From Mycoplasmataceae bacterium (GTDB taxonomy: Bacteria; Bacillota_I; Bacilli_A; Mycoplasmatales; Mycoplasmoidaceae): a DNA stretch of 16,624 nucleotides. The position numbers and the translations under genes were made by a program. Where the stretch lies: positions 1 through 16,624 of the forward strand of contig JAHHTI010000014.1 in the NCBI GenBank assembly GCA_020024735.1, given 5' to 3'. This document shows, piece by piece, positions 1 to 7,538 of this stretch. Every line of letters starts with the position of its first letter. Position 1 is the first letter of the stretch. The notes below the pieces were generated by a model. That model was not told where the DNA came from, did not search any database, and saw nothing but the letters and a program-made list of their open reading frames with translations.

Positions 1-2265
1 ACCCTTGACTTATACTTTAATAATGAAGGTGTCATTGCTAATACCGGATTTATTCCTGTAACTATTTCTATTATTGACCTACAAAGTGTCAAAGGTGTTA
101 CTAGTATTTTAAGAGTGATTAATATTAGTGATAGCACTAGTGATAGTATTAAAGGAAAATTACCAGATGAAGTGTCTGATGATGTGATTAAAACCATTTT
201 ATTTAATAACTTCGTTTCTCTGCCACCTGGTTTAACTGCTAATAATATTAGTTTTAAAACTAGTCCTATTAAGAATAACTTAGATGGTTCTATTAGTGTT
301 ATTCCTGTTATTCCTGAATATTTTAATACTGATAGTAGTTTAATTAAAATTCCTAAAGAATTCCCAGAAGTAAGAATTATTGGGTGATTAACTACACTAC
401 CAACTGTTTTAAGTCAAACTGAAATTCCTGTGACTGAACCCGTTTTACCATCAACACTAGCAAGTAATATTCCATCTTTAAAACAATATATCTTTAAAAA
501 TCTAGTTTCTAAACCTCCAAAGATGACAACTGATGATATTATTATTAATCCAGATAGTATCTTGTCTGATAATATTAATGGAACTTTGACATTCCAATTC
601 TCATTAACGAAGTATTATGACCGTAATGGAGTTTTAAAGAAAGATAACTTTGCTCCGAAATGAGTAAAATTAACTCGTCTATTAACTACCCGTCCTTCAC
701 AACTAGTGAATAGTGAATTACCGATAGGTGATGGAAATATTACTCCAACTCCAGGAAATTTCCCTGATACACAAGTAAAAAATGTGGTTATGAGTAATCT
801 TGATAATATTATTTCTACTTATCCACATGCTGAATTTGATCCTGAACATGATATTGAAATCAAACGGATTACAAGAGATTATGTAGAAGGTAAAATTGAC
901 GTACAATTTGAAATCAAATGTTACTACAATAATTCTGGTGAAGTCATTATTAATAATGGTAAGAAAGGTAAATTATTTGATATTTCCTTAACTGGATTTA
1001 AAAAAACCAAACCAACTACCATTAATGATGTCAAGATTTTCAATGAAGAAAATACTTTAGCACAAACCGTTGCTACAGATGAAACTTTATTATCTGTCAT
1101 TATTACCAATAATTTATCAAAAATTATTCAAAATGCACCTGATGATATTTCAATGAAGGATGTTTCTTGAATTGTTAAAGAATACAATAATGTGAATGGA
1201 ACAGTCAAGATTGAAGTTTCTTTATCAAATTATTACAACCAAAATGGGGAACAAGTACTAGCTAATAAACATGATGCATCACCTTTGAAAAAAATTATTG
1301 AATTAAGTGGATTCAATAGTGTGGCTGGAACAGTTATCAGTAAATCGATTGATGTGACTGGATATGAAGGTATCAATGCTAGTAATATTACAAACTCTGA
1401 TTTAAGAAGTATTATTACTACCAATGTAGACACCATCTTTAAAAGATTACCATCAGCTACTTCTTTAGAAGATGGTAATTTAGGAATTAACATTTTATCA
1501 TATGATAATGTCCAAGGATCTGTGGTAGCTAGTGTGACTTTAAAAGAATATTATAATAATGAAGGAATTTTAATTTCTCCAGCAGATGGTACTCCATTAC
1601 AACAACAAATTACCATTAAAGGTTTCAAAAAAGTTAATGCAACTGCTATATCCCCTCATATTGTGATTAAGGATCAAGCAAATAACTTAGCTTCACTTTT
1701 TGCTACTGAAGAAAAATTGAGAGAATTAATCTATCCACAAATTAATGAAGTATTCCAAAATTTACCACCTGATTTTGTTTTAAAAGATAGTTTATACATC
1801 AATGTCATTGATGTTAATAATATTACCGGTGAAATTCAAGCCGAAATGTCTTTAAACCATTATATTAATGATGTTGGTAGTATCGTTAAGACTAATAACC
1901 CTCATGATTACTTGCTAACCAATGTAACAATTTCTGGATTTAAACAAGTTAATGCTACCAAAATTAATGCTGCTGCATCTTTACCAATGAAATCAACTGA
2001 TGCACTATTATTAAATGATAGTGATTTAAGTAAAATCATTTATGACAATAAAGATGTCTTCTTTAAAAACTTACCGGATGTATTCAATAGTAATTATCTA
2101 GATGTGAAAATCTTATCAGTTAATCATTCTAAAGGGATTATTTATGCATCTGTATCACTATCATGTTATTATAATAGTGATGATGAACTAGTTGTTGATA
2201 GCAATAGATTATATTCTACTCAAGTCGAAATTTCTGGTTTTAAACAATATTTATCTGCCAATTTA
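1..2265 (+). repeat. Eight degenerate ~100-aa coding repeats
   Basis: The tyrosine-turn motif recurs as LYFNNEG, EYFNTDS, KYYDRNG, CYYNNSG, NYYNQNG, EYYNNEG, HYINDVG and CYYNSDD, each followed ~20 residues later by a [IV]-x-[ILV]-x-G-F-type strand; in the first three copies the GF is replaced. The copies differ strongly from each other in DNA as well as protein, so the array is old and shows no recent duplication. Confidence 0.75.
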
Positions 2266-2376
2266 TCACAAGATAATATGATTGCTGTTGTTTCATCAGC
2301 TGCTGTTCTAACTGTTTTATTTGTTGTAGGTTTAGCGGTTTCGTTTAAAATTAATAATAAAAGAAGGTTAATATAA
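1..2376 (+). CDS. Large repeat surface protein, C-terminal part (5' end outside window)
   Basis: The frame is open from the first base to TAA at 2374-2376 (791 residues visible) if TGA is read as Trp; three in-frame TGA codons interrupt it otherwise. The visible part is about eight divergent repeats of ~95-110 residues. Each has an N-terminal helix-like stretch with an 'xxLPPxF' type motif, then G-[TS]-x-x-V, a tyrosine turn (YYNNEG, YYDRNG, YYNQNG) and a strand ending in GFK (GFKKTKPT near residue 332, GFKKVNAT near 541, GFKQVNAT near 646, GFKQYL near 746). The first three repeats lack the GFK signature. Residues ~760-783 form one hydrophobic helix followed by KINNKRR, consistent with a C-terminal membrane anchor and an outward-facing repeat region. 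The pattern fits the mycoplasma Lipoprotein_17-type domain (inference). The stop overlaps plsY by one base, so the two are probably co-transcribed. Function is unknown; a surface role is likely. Confidence 0.85.
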
Positions 2377-3329
2377 TGCACGTTACTTTATTTATTCTGG
2401 CAAATATTGTTATTGGTTATTTGTTTGGTTCTTGTTCCTTTTCTATTATTATTGGGAAATATCTATTAAATAAAGATCCTCGAGATTACGGTTCAGGGAA
2501 TGCAGGGGCTACTAATGCCTTTAGATTGTATGGAAAAAAGTTTGGGTCATTAATTTTACTTTTAGATATTTTAAAAGTTTTAGTACCTACCCTAATTATT
2601 TGAGGTGCAACAAATAGTATTACTGAAACTCCTTTTTCACCTGAAATGGATTCCCATTATTATTTCTATAATCCTTTTAATCCTTATTCATTGATTTATT
2701 TATGTCCATTCTTTGCCATTATCGGTCATTGTTTCCCATTATATTTTCACTTTAAAGGTGGTAAAGGCGCAGCTTGTTATGGAACCTTTATATGATTGCT
2801 TTCTCCTTGAATGGGAATTATTGCCACCATTGTTTTTATCTTAGTGGCAAAGAAATCTAAAATGGTTTCTTTTGCAGTTTTATTTGTAGCTGCTTTTGCA
2901 CCAGTGTTAGTTTTGATTCCTGGAATTAATTATTTATATTTAGAAAACATTGCTCCCTATGTCACTCTAAGAGTTTTTAAACAATATGGTTCATTACTTT
3001 TTGTGTTCTTTTTAATGTGTGCATCTACTTTATTAGTGGTTTACCAACACCGTAGTAATATTCAAAGAATTAGAAATCATAATGAAAGAACTATAGCTGA
3101 AATTTTTTCAAATAAAAAAGTTAATTTATCTAAAGTAAAAAAGGTAAATGAAGAAACTAATACACCTTCTTCTAATGATACAACTAGTACAGACTTTGTC
3201 ATAGTAGAAAGTAAGGAAAACGAGTTTCCTCAAGATGTTCAATCCTATAAAGATAATAAAAACATCACTCATGAACTAACAATTGTAGAAACAAGTGAAG
3301 AAACTAACATACAAGAAAAAGAAGAATAA
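2376..3329 (+). CDS. plsY: Acyl-phosphate:glycerol-3-phosphate acyltransferase PlsY, with C-terminal extension
   Basis: PlsY moves an acyl group from acyl-phosphate to glycerol-3-phosphate in the membrane, giving lysophosphatidate, the first step of phospholipid synthesis. All three family motifs are visible once TGA is read as Trp: SGNAGATNAFR at residues ~40-50, GHCFPLYFHFKGGKG at ~117-131 and HRSNIQRIRN at ~225. Hydrophobic segments lie between them, as in the multi-pass family. The enzyme is normally about 190-220 residues, but this one has 317. The excess includes a loop between motifs 1 and 2 and a hydrophilic tail of ~80 residues after motif 3, rich in K, N, T, S and E. The ATG overlaps the stop of the upstream surface-protein gene (TAATG), with AGAAGG at 2362-2367 as ribosome binding site, so translation is probably coupled. 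Confidence 0.93.
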
Positions 3330-3396
3330 TATCTGCTCTATATTAATAAGAAAAAGATAAAGGTTTATTTATAAGAAATATTTTAAATAAATAATG

Positions 3397-3425
3397 TTGG
3401 TGATTTTTAACTTATCTTATATAAT
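3397..3425 (+). promoter_or_regulatory. Probable rpmE promoter
   Basis: A consensus TATAAT (3420-3425) lies 17 bases after TTGGTG (3397-3402), which keeps the TTG of a -35 box. It would start transcription near 3432, about 30 bases before the rpmE ATG. A 7-bp inverted repeat (3416-3422 and 3426-3432, spacer AAT) overlaps the -10 box, but in such AT-rich DNA this may be chance. The rest of the 3330-3463 gap shows no convincing terminator for plsY. Confidence 0.55.
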
Positions 3426-3463
3426 ATATAAGTATTATATAGAGTATACAGAAAGAGGTCTAA

Positions 3464-3757
3464 ATGAAAAATATTCATCCTGAAATCAAGAGTTGTTTAT
3501 TTACTTGCGCTACTTGTGGTTCAAAATTTGACATTAAGACTACTATGAAAAATGATAGTTATTCAATCGATATTTGTTCTAAATGTCATCCTTTCTATGT
3601 AGGTAAAGCTAATGTTTCTCAATTAAGAGGAAGATCAGAAAAAATGTCTTCTAAATTTGAAGCTGGTAAGAGTTTCAATGAAGCTAGTAAAAAACAAGTG
3701 AAAGAACCAAAAGTTAAAAAATCTACTAGAGAAACTAAAGGTTTAGACTCTTTATAA
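3464..3757 (+). CDS. rpmE: Ribosomal protein L31 (zinc-binding form)
   Basis: This is a component of the large ribosomal subunit that contributes to the bridge with the small subunit. The N-terminal HPE, the CxxC pair at C15/C18 and the C38-SKC41-HPFYVGK block are the classic L31 signature, and four cysteines are kept, so this is the zinc-binding (C+) form. With 97 residues it is longer than the usual 65-90. The extra part is a basic, lysine-rich tail after residue ~70, a type of extension seen in several mycoplasma ribosomal proteins. AGAGG at 3454-3458 is correctly spaced from the ATG. It stands alone between its own promoter and a strong terminator. Confidence 0.95.
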   Translation: MKNIHPEIKSCLFTCATCGSKFDIKTTMKNDSYSIDICSKCHPFYVGKANVSQLRGRSEKMSSKFEAGKSFNEASKKQVKEPKVKKSTRETKGLDSL

Positions 3758-3776
3758 TTTTTTATTAAAATAGGAG

Positions 3777-3808
3777 ATAACTAAATCTTTTGATTTAGTT
3801 ATTTTTTT
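3777..3808 (+). terminator. Intrinsic terminator after rpmE
   Basis: A perfect 11-bp stem (3777-3787 with 3792-3802) has a TTTT loop and is followed by an unbroken run of seven T (3802-3808). It lies 19 bases after the rpmE stop and only 17 bases before the prfA ATG, leaving little room for a separate prfA promoter. Confidence 0.88.
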
Positions 3809-3825
3809 ATATAAGTAGGAATTTT

Positions 3826-4905
3826 ATGGAATATAACAAAAATTTATATCAAGCCCTAGATAAAGTTTATAAAAACAGTATTGAGTTAAATAAACAATTA
3901 GAAAATGAAAGTTTAGAGTTTGAAAAAGTAAAGGAAATTAATAAGCAGTTAAAACAATCTTCTAAGATAGTAGAAAAATTTTTAGTGTATCAAAAAACTA
4001 TTCAAGATTGAGATGAAGCAGAAAAAATTCTTGGTAGTGAAACTGATCAAGAATTATTAGATTTTTCTAAAACTATCATAGCTAGTTGTAAAAATGATGT
4101 TCCTACATTAGAACAAGAACTGGCAATTTTATTGTTGCCTTCAGATCCAAATAATGACAAAAACGTAATTATTGAAATGAGACCGGCAGCTGGAGGAGAT
4201 GAGTCATCCATCTTTGTTTCTGACTTATTTAATGCTTATAAACGTTATGCAGAAAATCAAAATTGAAAAGTAGAAATTTTAGATATTGCCATTCAAGCAC
4301 ACGGTTATGACTATATTTCTTTTCAAGTTTCTGGTGAAGAAGTTTATTCCAAAATGAAATTTGAATCAGGAGTTCACCGTGTTCAAAGAGTGCCAGCTAC
4401 TGAATCAAAAGGAAGAGTACATACTTCTACTATTACTGTGGCAGTACTTCCTGAACAAGATGAAATTGATGTGAAGATTAATAAAGCAGATATTAGAGAA
4501 GATACTTACCGTTCAGGTGGAGCTGGTGGTCAACATGTTAATAGAACAGAATCTGCAGTGAGATTAACTCACCTTCCTACAGGGATTGTAGTAGCTTGTC
4601 AAGAAGGGAAATCACAACATCAAAATCGAGATACCGCTTTTAGAATGTTAAGAGCAAAAATTTGAGAAGCAGAAATTGCTAAAAAGCACGCTGAACAAGC
4701 AGCTGATAGAAAGTCTCAAGTAGGAACAGGTGAACGTTCTGAAAAAATTAGAACATATAATTATCCTCAAAATCGGGTAACTGATCACCGAATAGGATTA
4801 ACATTGAATAAGTTAGAAATTATTATGCAAGGTGAATTAGATGAAATTATCGATGCATTAATTGCTGATGAACAAACTACATTAATGGCTAATTTTAAGA
4901 TTTAA
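3826..4905 (+). CDS. prfA: Peptide chain release factor 1 (RF1)
   Basis: RF1 recognises UAA and UAG and triggers hydrolysis of the finished peptide in the ribosome. The 359 residues match the usual ~355-360. The stop-codon tripeptide PAT is at residues 190-192 (in RVPATESKGRVHT). The catalytic GGQ is at 234-236 (in SGGAGGQHVNRTESAVR), followed by the ACQEGKSQHQN block. Three in-frame TGA codons fall at Trp positions. In organisms using UGA as Trp, RF2 is absent and RF1 alone serves termination, consistent with this window. The ribosome binding site is AGGA at 3817-3820. prmC, whose product methylates the GGQ glutamine, follows four bases after the stop. Confidence 0.96.
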
Positions 4906-4909
4906 AAAA

Positions 4910-5743
4910 ATGATTGTTAATGATTTAATTGTAATGGCACAAAAAGAACTAGAAGCACATCAGTTAGAACCTAATGTTGCTTTTAAAATTTTGTTTTTTG
5001 TTTATCCTAAAATTAAAGATTTGATAACATACCATGAATATAAAAATGATAAACTCTCATGATACAAAACTTCTTTATACAAAAGATATTTGCATCAATA
5101 TATCAATTTACAAAAACCTTTACAGTACATCACTCATGAAGCATTTTTTTACAAAGAAAATTTTATTGTTTTGAATAAAGTACATATCCCCAAGATAGAA
5201 ACAGAAACAATGATTGATATTGCAAAAAATCTTTTAGCAACTGAAGGAGTTCCTCGTGTACTAGATTTATGTTGTGGCACAGGAATCTTAGGAGTTTCAT
5301 TAGCTTTAGAAAAAAATATTGATTTAACTATGGTAGATATTTCTCATAGAGCAATTAAGAATTCTATTTTAAATACAGCCCTACATCATATCGATGCAAA
5401 AATAATTAAAAGTAATTTGTTTGAAAGTGTTAGTGAACAATATGATTTAATTATGTGCAATCCACCATATGTTGATATTGATGATAAAAATCTTGAATAT
5501 TCTGTAAAGAAATATGAAGATAAAAAAGCTATTATAGCTAAAAATAATGGATGGTTTTTTTATCAGGAAATTATGAAAGATGTACATAAATATTTAAAAC
5601 CAAATGGTAAGATAATTTTTGAAATCGGATTTAACCAAAAAGATGAAGTGTGAAAAATTTGTGAGCAAAATGAATTTGTGAAGCATATAGAATTTTTTAA
5701 TGATAGTAGCAATCATAATCGCTTCATTGTAGTATACTTTTAG
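4910..5743 (+). CDS. prmC: Release factor glutamine methyltransferase PrmC
   Basis: PrmC N5-methylates the glutamine of the release factor GGQ motif using S-adenosylmethionine. The 277-residue protein has the N-terminal helical domain (residues 1-~75), the PLQYI...F...F.VLNKVHIPKIETE segment, the SAM-binding DLCCGTGILG at ~119-128 and the NPPY motif at 184-187 that holds the substrate glutamine. TGA codons at 5060 and 5651 read as Trp. No clear Shine-Dalgarno sequence precedes the ATG, and the four-base gap after prfA suggests translational coupling. The gene order prfA-prmC-tsaC is common in Firmicutes and Mollicutes. Confidence 0.93.
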
Positions 5744-5744
5744 C

Positions 5745-6287
5745 ATGCGATTATATAATTATTTATTTAAACAAAAAATCATTACAGCATTGAAAAAACA
5801 GCAATGTATTTTTGTCCCTACTGATACAGTTTGTGGATTACTAGCCAAGGATGAAAAAGTTATTTATGATATTAAAGTTCGTGATTTATCAAAGAAAATT
5901 ATTTTATTAGTTGCTGATGCAAATAGTATTCCTAATTTAAGTGATGTTCAACGACAATTTCTAGAAACTTTTTGACCCGGTGCAGTGAGTGTGATTAAAG
6001 GAGGAATAGCATATCGTTCTCCCAATATCAAACCATTATTGAAAATTTTAAAAACTGTTGGACCTTGTTATTGTTCATCAGCCAACATTTCTGGTAAGGA
6101 AGTAATTAATGATTACAAAGAAGCCCAAACAATTTTTGGTGATCAAATCATTTACGTTACTAATAAATTTAAAGGTAGTAATTGTGCTTCTACTATTGTT
6201 GATATTGATAGTTGAAAAATACTGAGAGAAGGAGAAAAAACTTCTGAAATATTGAATTTTATAAATGAGATAAAAAATATCAATTAA
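5745..6287 (+). CDS. tsaC: TsaC/YrdC-family threonylcarbamoyl-AMP synthase
   Basis: This family makes threonylcarbamoyl-adenylate from threonine, bicarbonate and ATP, the first step of the t6A37 modification of ANN-decoding tRNAs. The visible marks are PTDTVCG at residues 25-31, KVR at 44-46 (the KxR motif, here followed by DLSKKI where KP is usual), WPG near 77 and SSANISGKE at 111-119. At 180 residues it is the short, single-domain YrdC form without a Sua5 C-terminal domain. The start lies one base after the prmC stop, so it is the last gene of a tight prfA-prmC-tsaC operon. TGA codons near 5973 and 6213 are Trp. Confidence 0.85.
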
Positions 6288-6352
6288 TTTTTATTATTCT
6301 TTAACCTTTAAATGTTAAAAAATATTATGTTTCAATAATTGCTTTATTTATA

Positions 6353-6358
6353 TATAAT
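6353..6358 (+). promoter_or_regulatory. Probable -10 box of the greA promoter
   Basis: Perfect TATAAT lies 35 bases before the greA ATG, in a 106-base gap after tsaC. The matching -35 (TTTCAA at 6330-6335, 17-base spacer) is poor, which is common in Mollicutes. AGAGGG at 6385-6390 is the ribosome binding site. Confidence 0.5.
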
Positions 6359-6393
6359 ATACATATTAATTTTTAATAATATATAGAGGGAAT

Positions 6394-6876
6394 ATGAGCG
6401 AAAAAATTTTAATAACTCAAGCAAAACAAAAAGAACTACAAGAAGAACTTACTAATCTTATTGAAGTTGAAAGAAAGAAAGTAATTGCTGAACTTCAACA
6501 AGCAAGAGAACAAGGTGACTTGTCTGAAAACGCTGATTATGATGCAGCTAAAGGACAACAATTTGAAATTGAAAAAAGAATTAGTGAAATTCAAGATATT
6601 TTAGAAAATTGTAAAATTATTTCTGATGTTTCTAAATCTAGTGATGTTGTTTCATTAAATTCATTTGTAGAAATTGAAGATTTAGAAGATCACGAAAAGA
6701 TGAAAATTCAAGTTGTTACTTCTATTGAAGCTGACCCTGACCAAAATAAAATTTCTAATGAAGCACCATTAGCAAAATCAATTTTAAACAAAAAAGCCGG
6801 TGAAGTAATCGAAGTTAAGGGAATTGAACAAAACTATAAGGTAAAAATTCTTAAAATTTCTACAACTAAATTTTAA
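6394..6876 (+). CDS. greA: Transcription elongation factor GreA
   Basis: GreA enters the secondary channel of RNA polymerase and stimulates cleavage of backtracked RNA. The 160 residues match the usual 157-160. An N-terminal coiled coil (residues ~8-75) carries the tip motif GDLSENADYDAAK at 41-53 with the conserved acidic residues. The C-terminal FKBP-like half contains the typical SPLA-like stretch (EAPLAKSILNKKAGEVIEV). It has no Trp, so no TGA occurs. It is monocistronic, with its own promoter; no good terminator follows it and the tRNA promoter starts 18 bases after its stop. Confidence 0.95.
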   Translation: MSEKILITQAKQKELQEELTNLIEVERKKVIAELQQAREQGDLSENADYDAAKGQQFEIEKRISEIQDILENCKIISDVSKSSDVVSLNSFVEIEDLEDHEKMKIQVVTSIEADPDQNKISNEAPLAKSILNKKAGEVIEVKGIEQNYKVKILKISTTKF

Positions 6877-6894
6877 AAATCATATTCCTTATTG

Positions 6895-6900
6895 TATAAT
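6895..6900 (+). promoter_or_regulatory. Probable -10 box of the tRNA operon
   Basis: Perfect TATAAT lies 21 bases before the first base of tRNA-Tyr. No good -35 can be seen; a box with standard spacing would overlap the end of greA (TTTAAA at 6872-6877). Confidence 0.5.
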
Positions 6901-6921
6901 TACAATGGTCTCGCATTATAT

Positions 6922-7005
6922 GGACAGGTAGCGAAGTGGCCAAACGCAGCTGACTGTAACTCAGCCACGAGAGTTTCGATGGTTCGAATCCGTCCCTGTC
7001 CACCA
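6922..7005 (+). tRNA. tRNA-Tyr (GTA)
   Basis: The acceptor stem GGACAGG (6922-6928) pairs with CCTGTCC (6995-7001), followed by discriminator A and an encoded CCA (7003-7005). The anticodon stem GCTGA/TCAGC encloses CTGTAAC with anticodon GTA at 6956-6958. The variable arm is long (class II), as bacterial tRNA-Tyr has, and the T arm has loop TTCGAAT. It is the first gene of the tRNA operon. Confidence 0.97.
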
Positions 7006-7009
7006 TTAT

Positions 7010-7084
7010 TGGCCTGTAGCCAAGCGGTAAGGCAGAAGATTTTGATTCTTCCATGCGTAGGTTCGATCCCTACCAGGCCAGCCA
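7010..7084 (+). tRNA. tRNA-Gln (TTG)
   Basis: TGGCCTG (7010-7016) pairs with CAGGCCA (7074-7080), followed by discriminator G and encoded CCA (7082-7084). The anticodon arm is GAAGA-TTTTGAT-TCTTC with TTG at 7042-7044. It lies four bases after tRNA-Tyr. Confidence 0.97.
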
Positions 7085-7087
7085 TAT

Positions 7088-7152
7088 GTCTTTTTAGTTT
7101 AAGTTAGTAAAACATTTGAACAAAGATTGTGGTGCAAATCCACAAAAAGACA
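7088..7152 (+). pseudogene. tRNA-like element with a shortened anticodon arm
   Basis: A 7-bp acceptor stem GTCTTTT (7088-7094) pairs with AAAAGAC (7145-7151). It is followed by the canonical T8-A9-G10, a 4-bp D stem (7097-7100 with 7110-7113) with a 9-base loop, and a 5-bp T stem TGTGG/CCACA (7128-7132, 7140-7144) with loop TGCAAAT. Between D and T arms there are only 14 bases (7114-7127), where anticodon arm plus variable loop normally need about 22. They can fold only as a tiny TTT/AAA hairpin, so no anticodon can be assigned. No CCA is encoded, unlike all five neighbours. The D-loop G18 and the T-loop U55, which normally pair, are both replaced. It may be a decayed tRNA gene or a tRNA-like RNA with a non-coding role. 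Confidence 0.6.
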
Positions 7153-7162
7153 AAAGAACAAT

Positions 7163-7237
7163 GCCCCATTAGCTCAGAGGTAGAGCATTTCACTTTTAAT
7201 GAAGGGGTCGAAGGTTCAATTCCTTCATGGGGCACCA
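7163..7237 (+). tRNA. tRNA-Lys (TTT)
   Basis: GCCCCAT (7163-7169) pairs with ATGGGGC (7227-7233), followed by discriminator A and encoded CCA. The anticodon loop CTTTTAA holds TTT at 7195-7197. The D arm GCTC...GAGC and T loop TTCAATT are canonical. Confidence 0.97.
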
Positions 7238-7249
7238 TTTTAATTGTGC

Positions 7250-7272
7250 AGGTATATATTTAATATATACCT
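7250..7272 (+). other. Hairpin between tRNA-Lys and tRNA-Leu
   Basis: A perfect 9-bp stem (7250-7258 with 7264-7272) with loop TTTAA lies in the longest spacer of the tRNA operon. Only four T follow, interrupted just after the stem, so it is at best a weak terminator. A processing signal or an attenuator between the first and last tRNAs is possible. Confidence 0.5.
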
Positions 7273-7277
7273 ATTTT

Positions 7278-7363
7278 GCTGGAGTGGCGGAATGGTAGAC
7301 GCACAGGACTTAAAATCCTGTGATGGCAACATCGTGAGGGTTCAAGTCCCTCTTCCAGCACCA
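7278..7363 (+). tRNA. tRNA-Leu (TAA)
   Basis: GCTGGAG (7278-7284) pairs with TTCCAGC (7353-7359), followed by discriminator A and encoded CCA. The anticodon arm is CAGGA-CTTAAAA-TCCTG with TAA at 7311-7313. A long class II variable arm (TGATGGCAACATCG) is present as expected for Leu. Confidence 0.97.
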
Positions 7364-7367
7364 TTTT

Positions 7368-7441
7368 GCAGGTGTAGTTCAATGGTAGAATTATAGCCTT
7401 CCAAGCTATTTACGTGGGTTCGATTCCCATCACCTGCTCCA
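7368..7441 (+). tRNA. tRNA-Gly (TCC)
   Basis: GCAGGTG (7368-7374) pairs with CACCTGC (7431-7437), followed by discriminator T, normal for bacterial tRNA-Gly, and encoded CCA (7439-7441). The anticodon arm is ATAGC-CTTCCAA-GCTAT with TCC at 7400-7402. It is the last gene of the operon. Confidence 0.97.
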
Positions 7442-7451
7442 TTTTATGATA

Positions 7452-7483
7452 AAACTCTCCTTTTGGGGAGTTTTTTTGTTTTT
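7452..7483 (+). terminator. Intrinsic terminator of the tRNA operon
   Basis: The 9-bp stem AAACTCTCC/GGGGAGTTT (7452-7460 with 7465-7473; one G-U pair) has loop TTTT and runs into seven T followed by GTTTTT. It lies 10 bases after the encoded CCA of tRNA-Gly. Confidence 0.93.
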
Positions 7484-7499
7484 ATCTAACCTAAACTTG

Positions 7500-7522
7500 T
7501 TATTATAACTATGTTATAATAA
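7500..7522 (+). promoter_or_regulatory. Promoter of the giant gene, overlapped by a perfect dyad
   Basis: TGTTATAAT at 7512-7520 is an extended -10 box (TGn followed by a perfect TATAAT at 7515-7520). The 10-bp arm 7500-7509 and its exact reverse complement 7513-7522 flank a TAT spacer, so the -10 box lies inside one arm. The mirror arm also gives a second candidate -10 (TATAAC, 7504-7509). The dyad could be an operator or an mRNA hairpin. No convincing -35 is seen. Confidence 0.5.
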
Positions 7523-7526
7523 TACT

Positions 7527-7532
7527 AAGGAG
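7527..7532 (+). promoter_or_regulatory. Ribosome binding site that fixes an ATA start
   Basis: AAGGAG is a full Shine-Dalgarno core. Six bases after it, at 7539, stands ATA in the long reading frame. There is no ATG, GTG or TTG in that frame between the upstream TAA (7506) and 7539, and the two other frames hit a stop within three codons of this point. Confidence 0.7.
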
Positions 7533-7538
7533 ATTTTT

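Noticed and set aside
115..2376. A chain of separate small genes or pseudogene fragments
   Set aside because: The breaks are all TGA in the same frame and fall at positions sensible for Trp; known genes here (prfA, prmC, plsY) show the same, so this is code 4 and not decay.
6299..6317. Possible terminator after tsaC (TTAAC...GTTAA)
   Set aside because: Only 5 bp with an 8-base loop and followed by A-rich sequence instead of a T-run.
6851..6876. 9-bp all-AT hairpin at the 3' end of greA including its stop codon (6851-6859 with 6868-6876)
   Set aside because: No T-run follows and the stem is only A-T pairs inside coding sequence, so it is not called as a terminator.
6866..7107. Short open frames on both strands over the tRNA genes
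   Set aside because: They lie on clear tRNA genes with complete cloverleafs and show no protein-like features.
7085..7160. The tRNA-like element read as a tRNA-His (it contains ATTGTGGT) or as a tRNA on the minus strand
   Set aside because: With GTG as anticodon there is no matching 5-bp stem and no T arm left. On the minus strand the T arm does not fall at the right distance from the acceptor stem.
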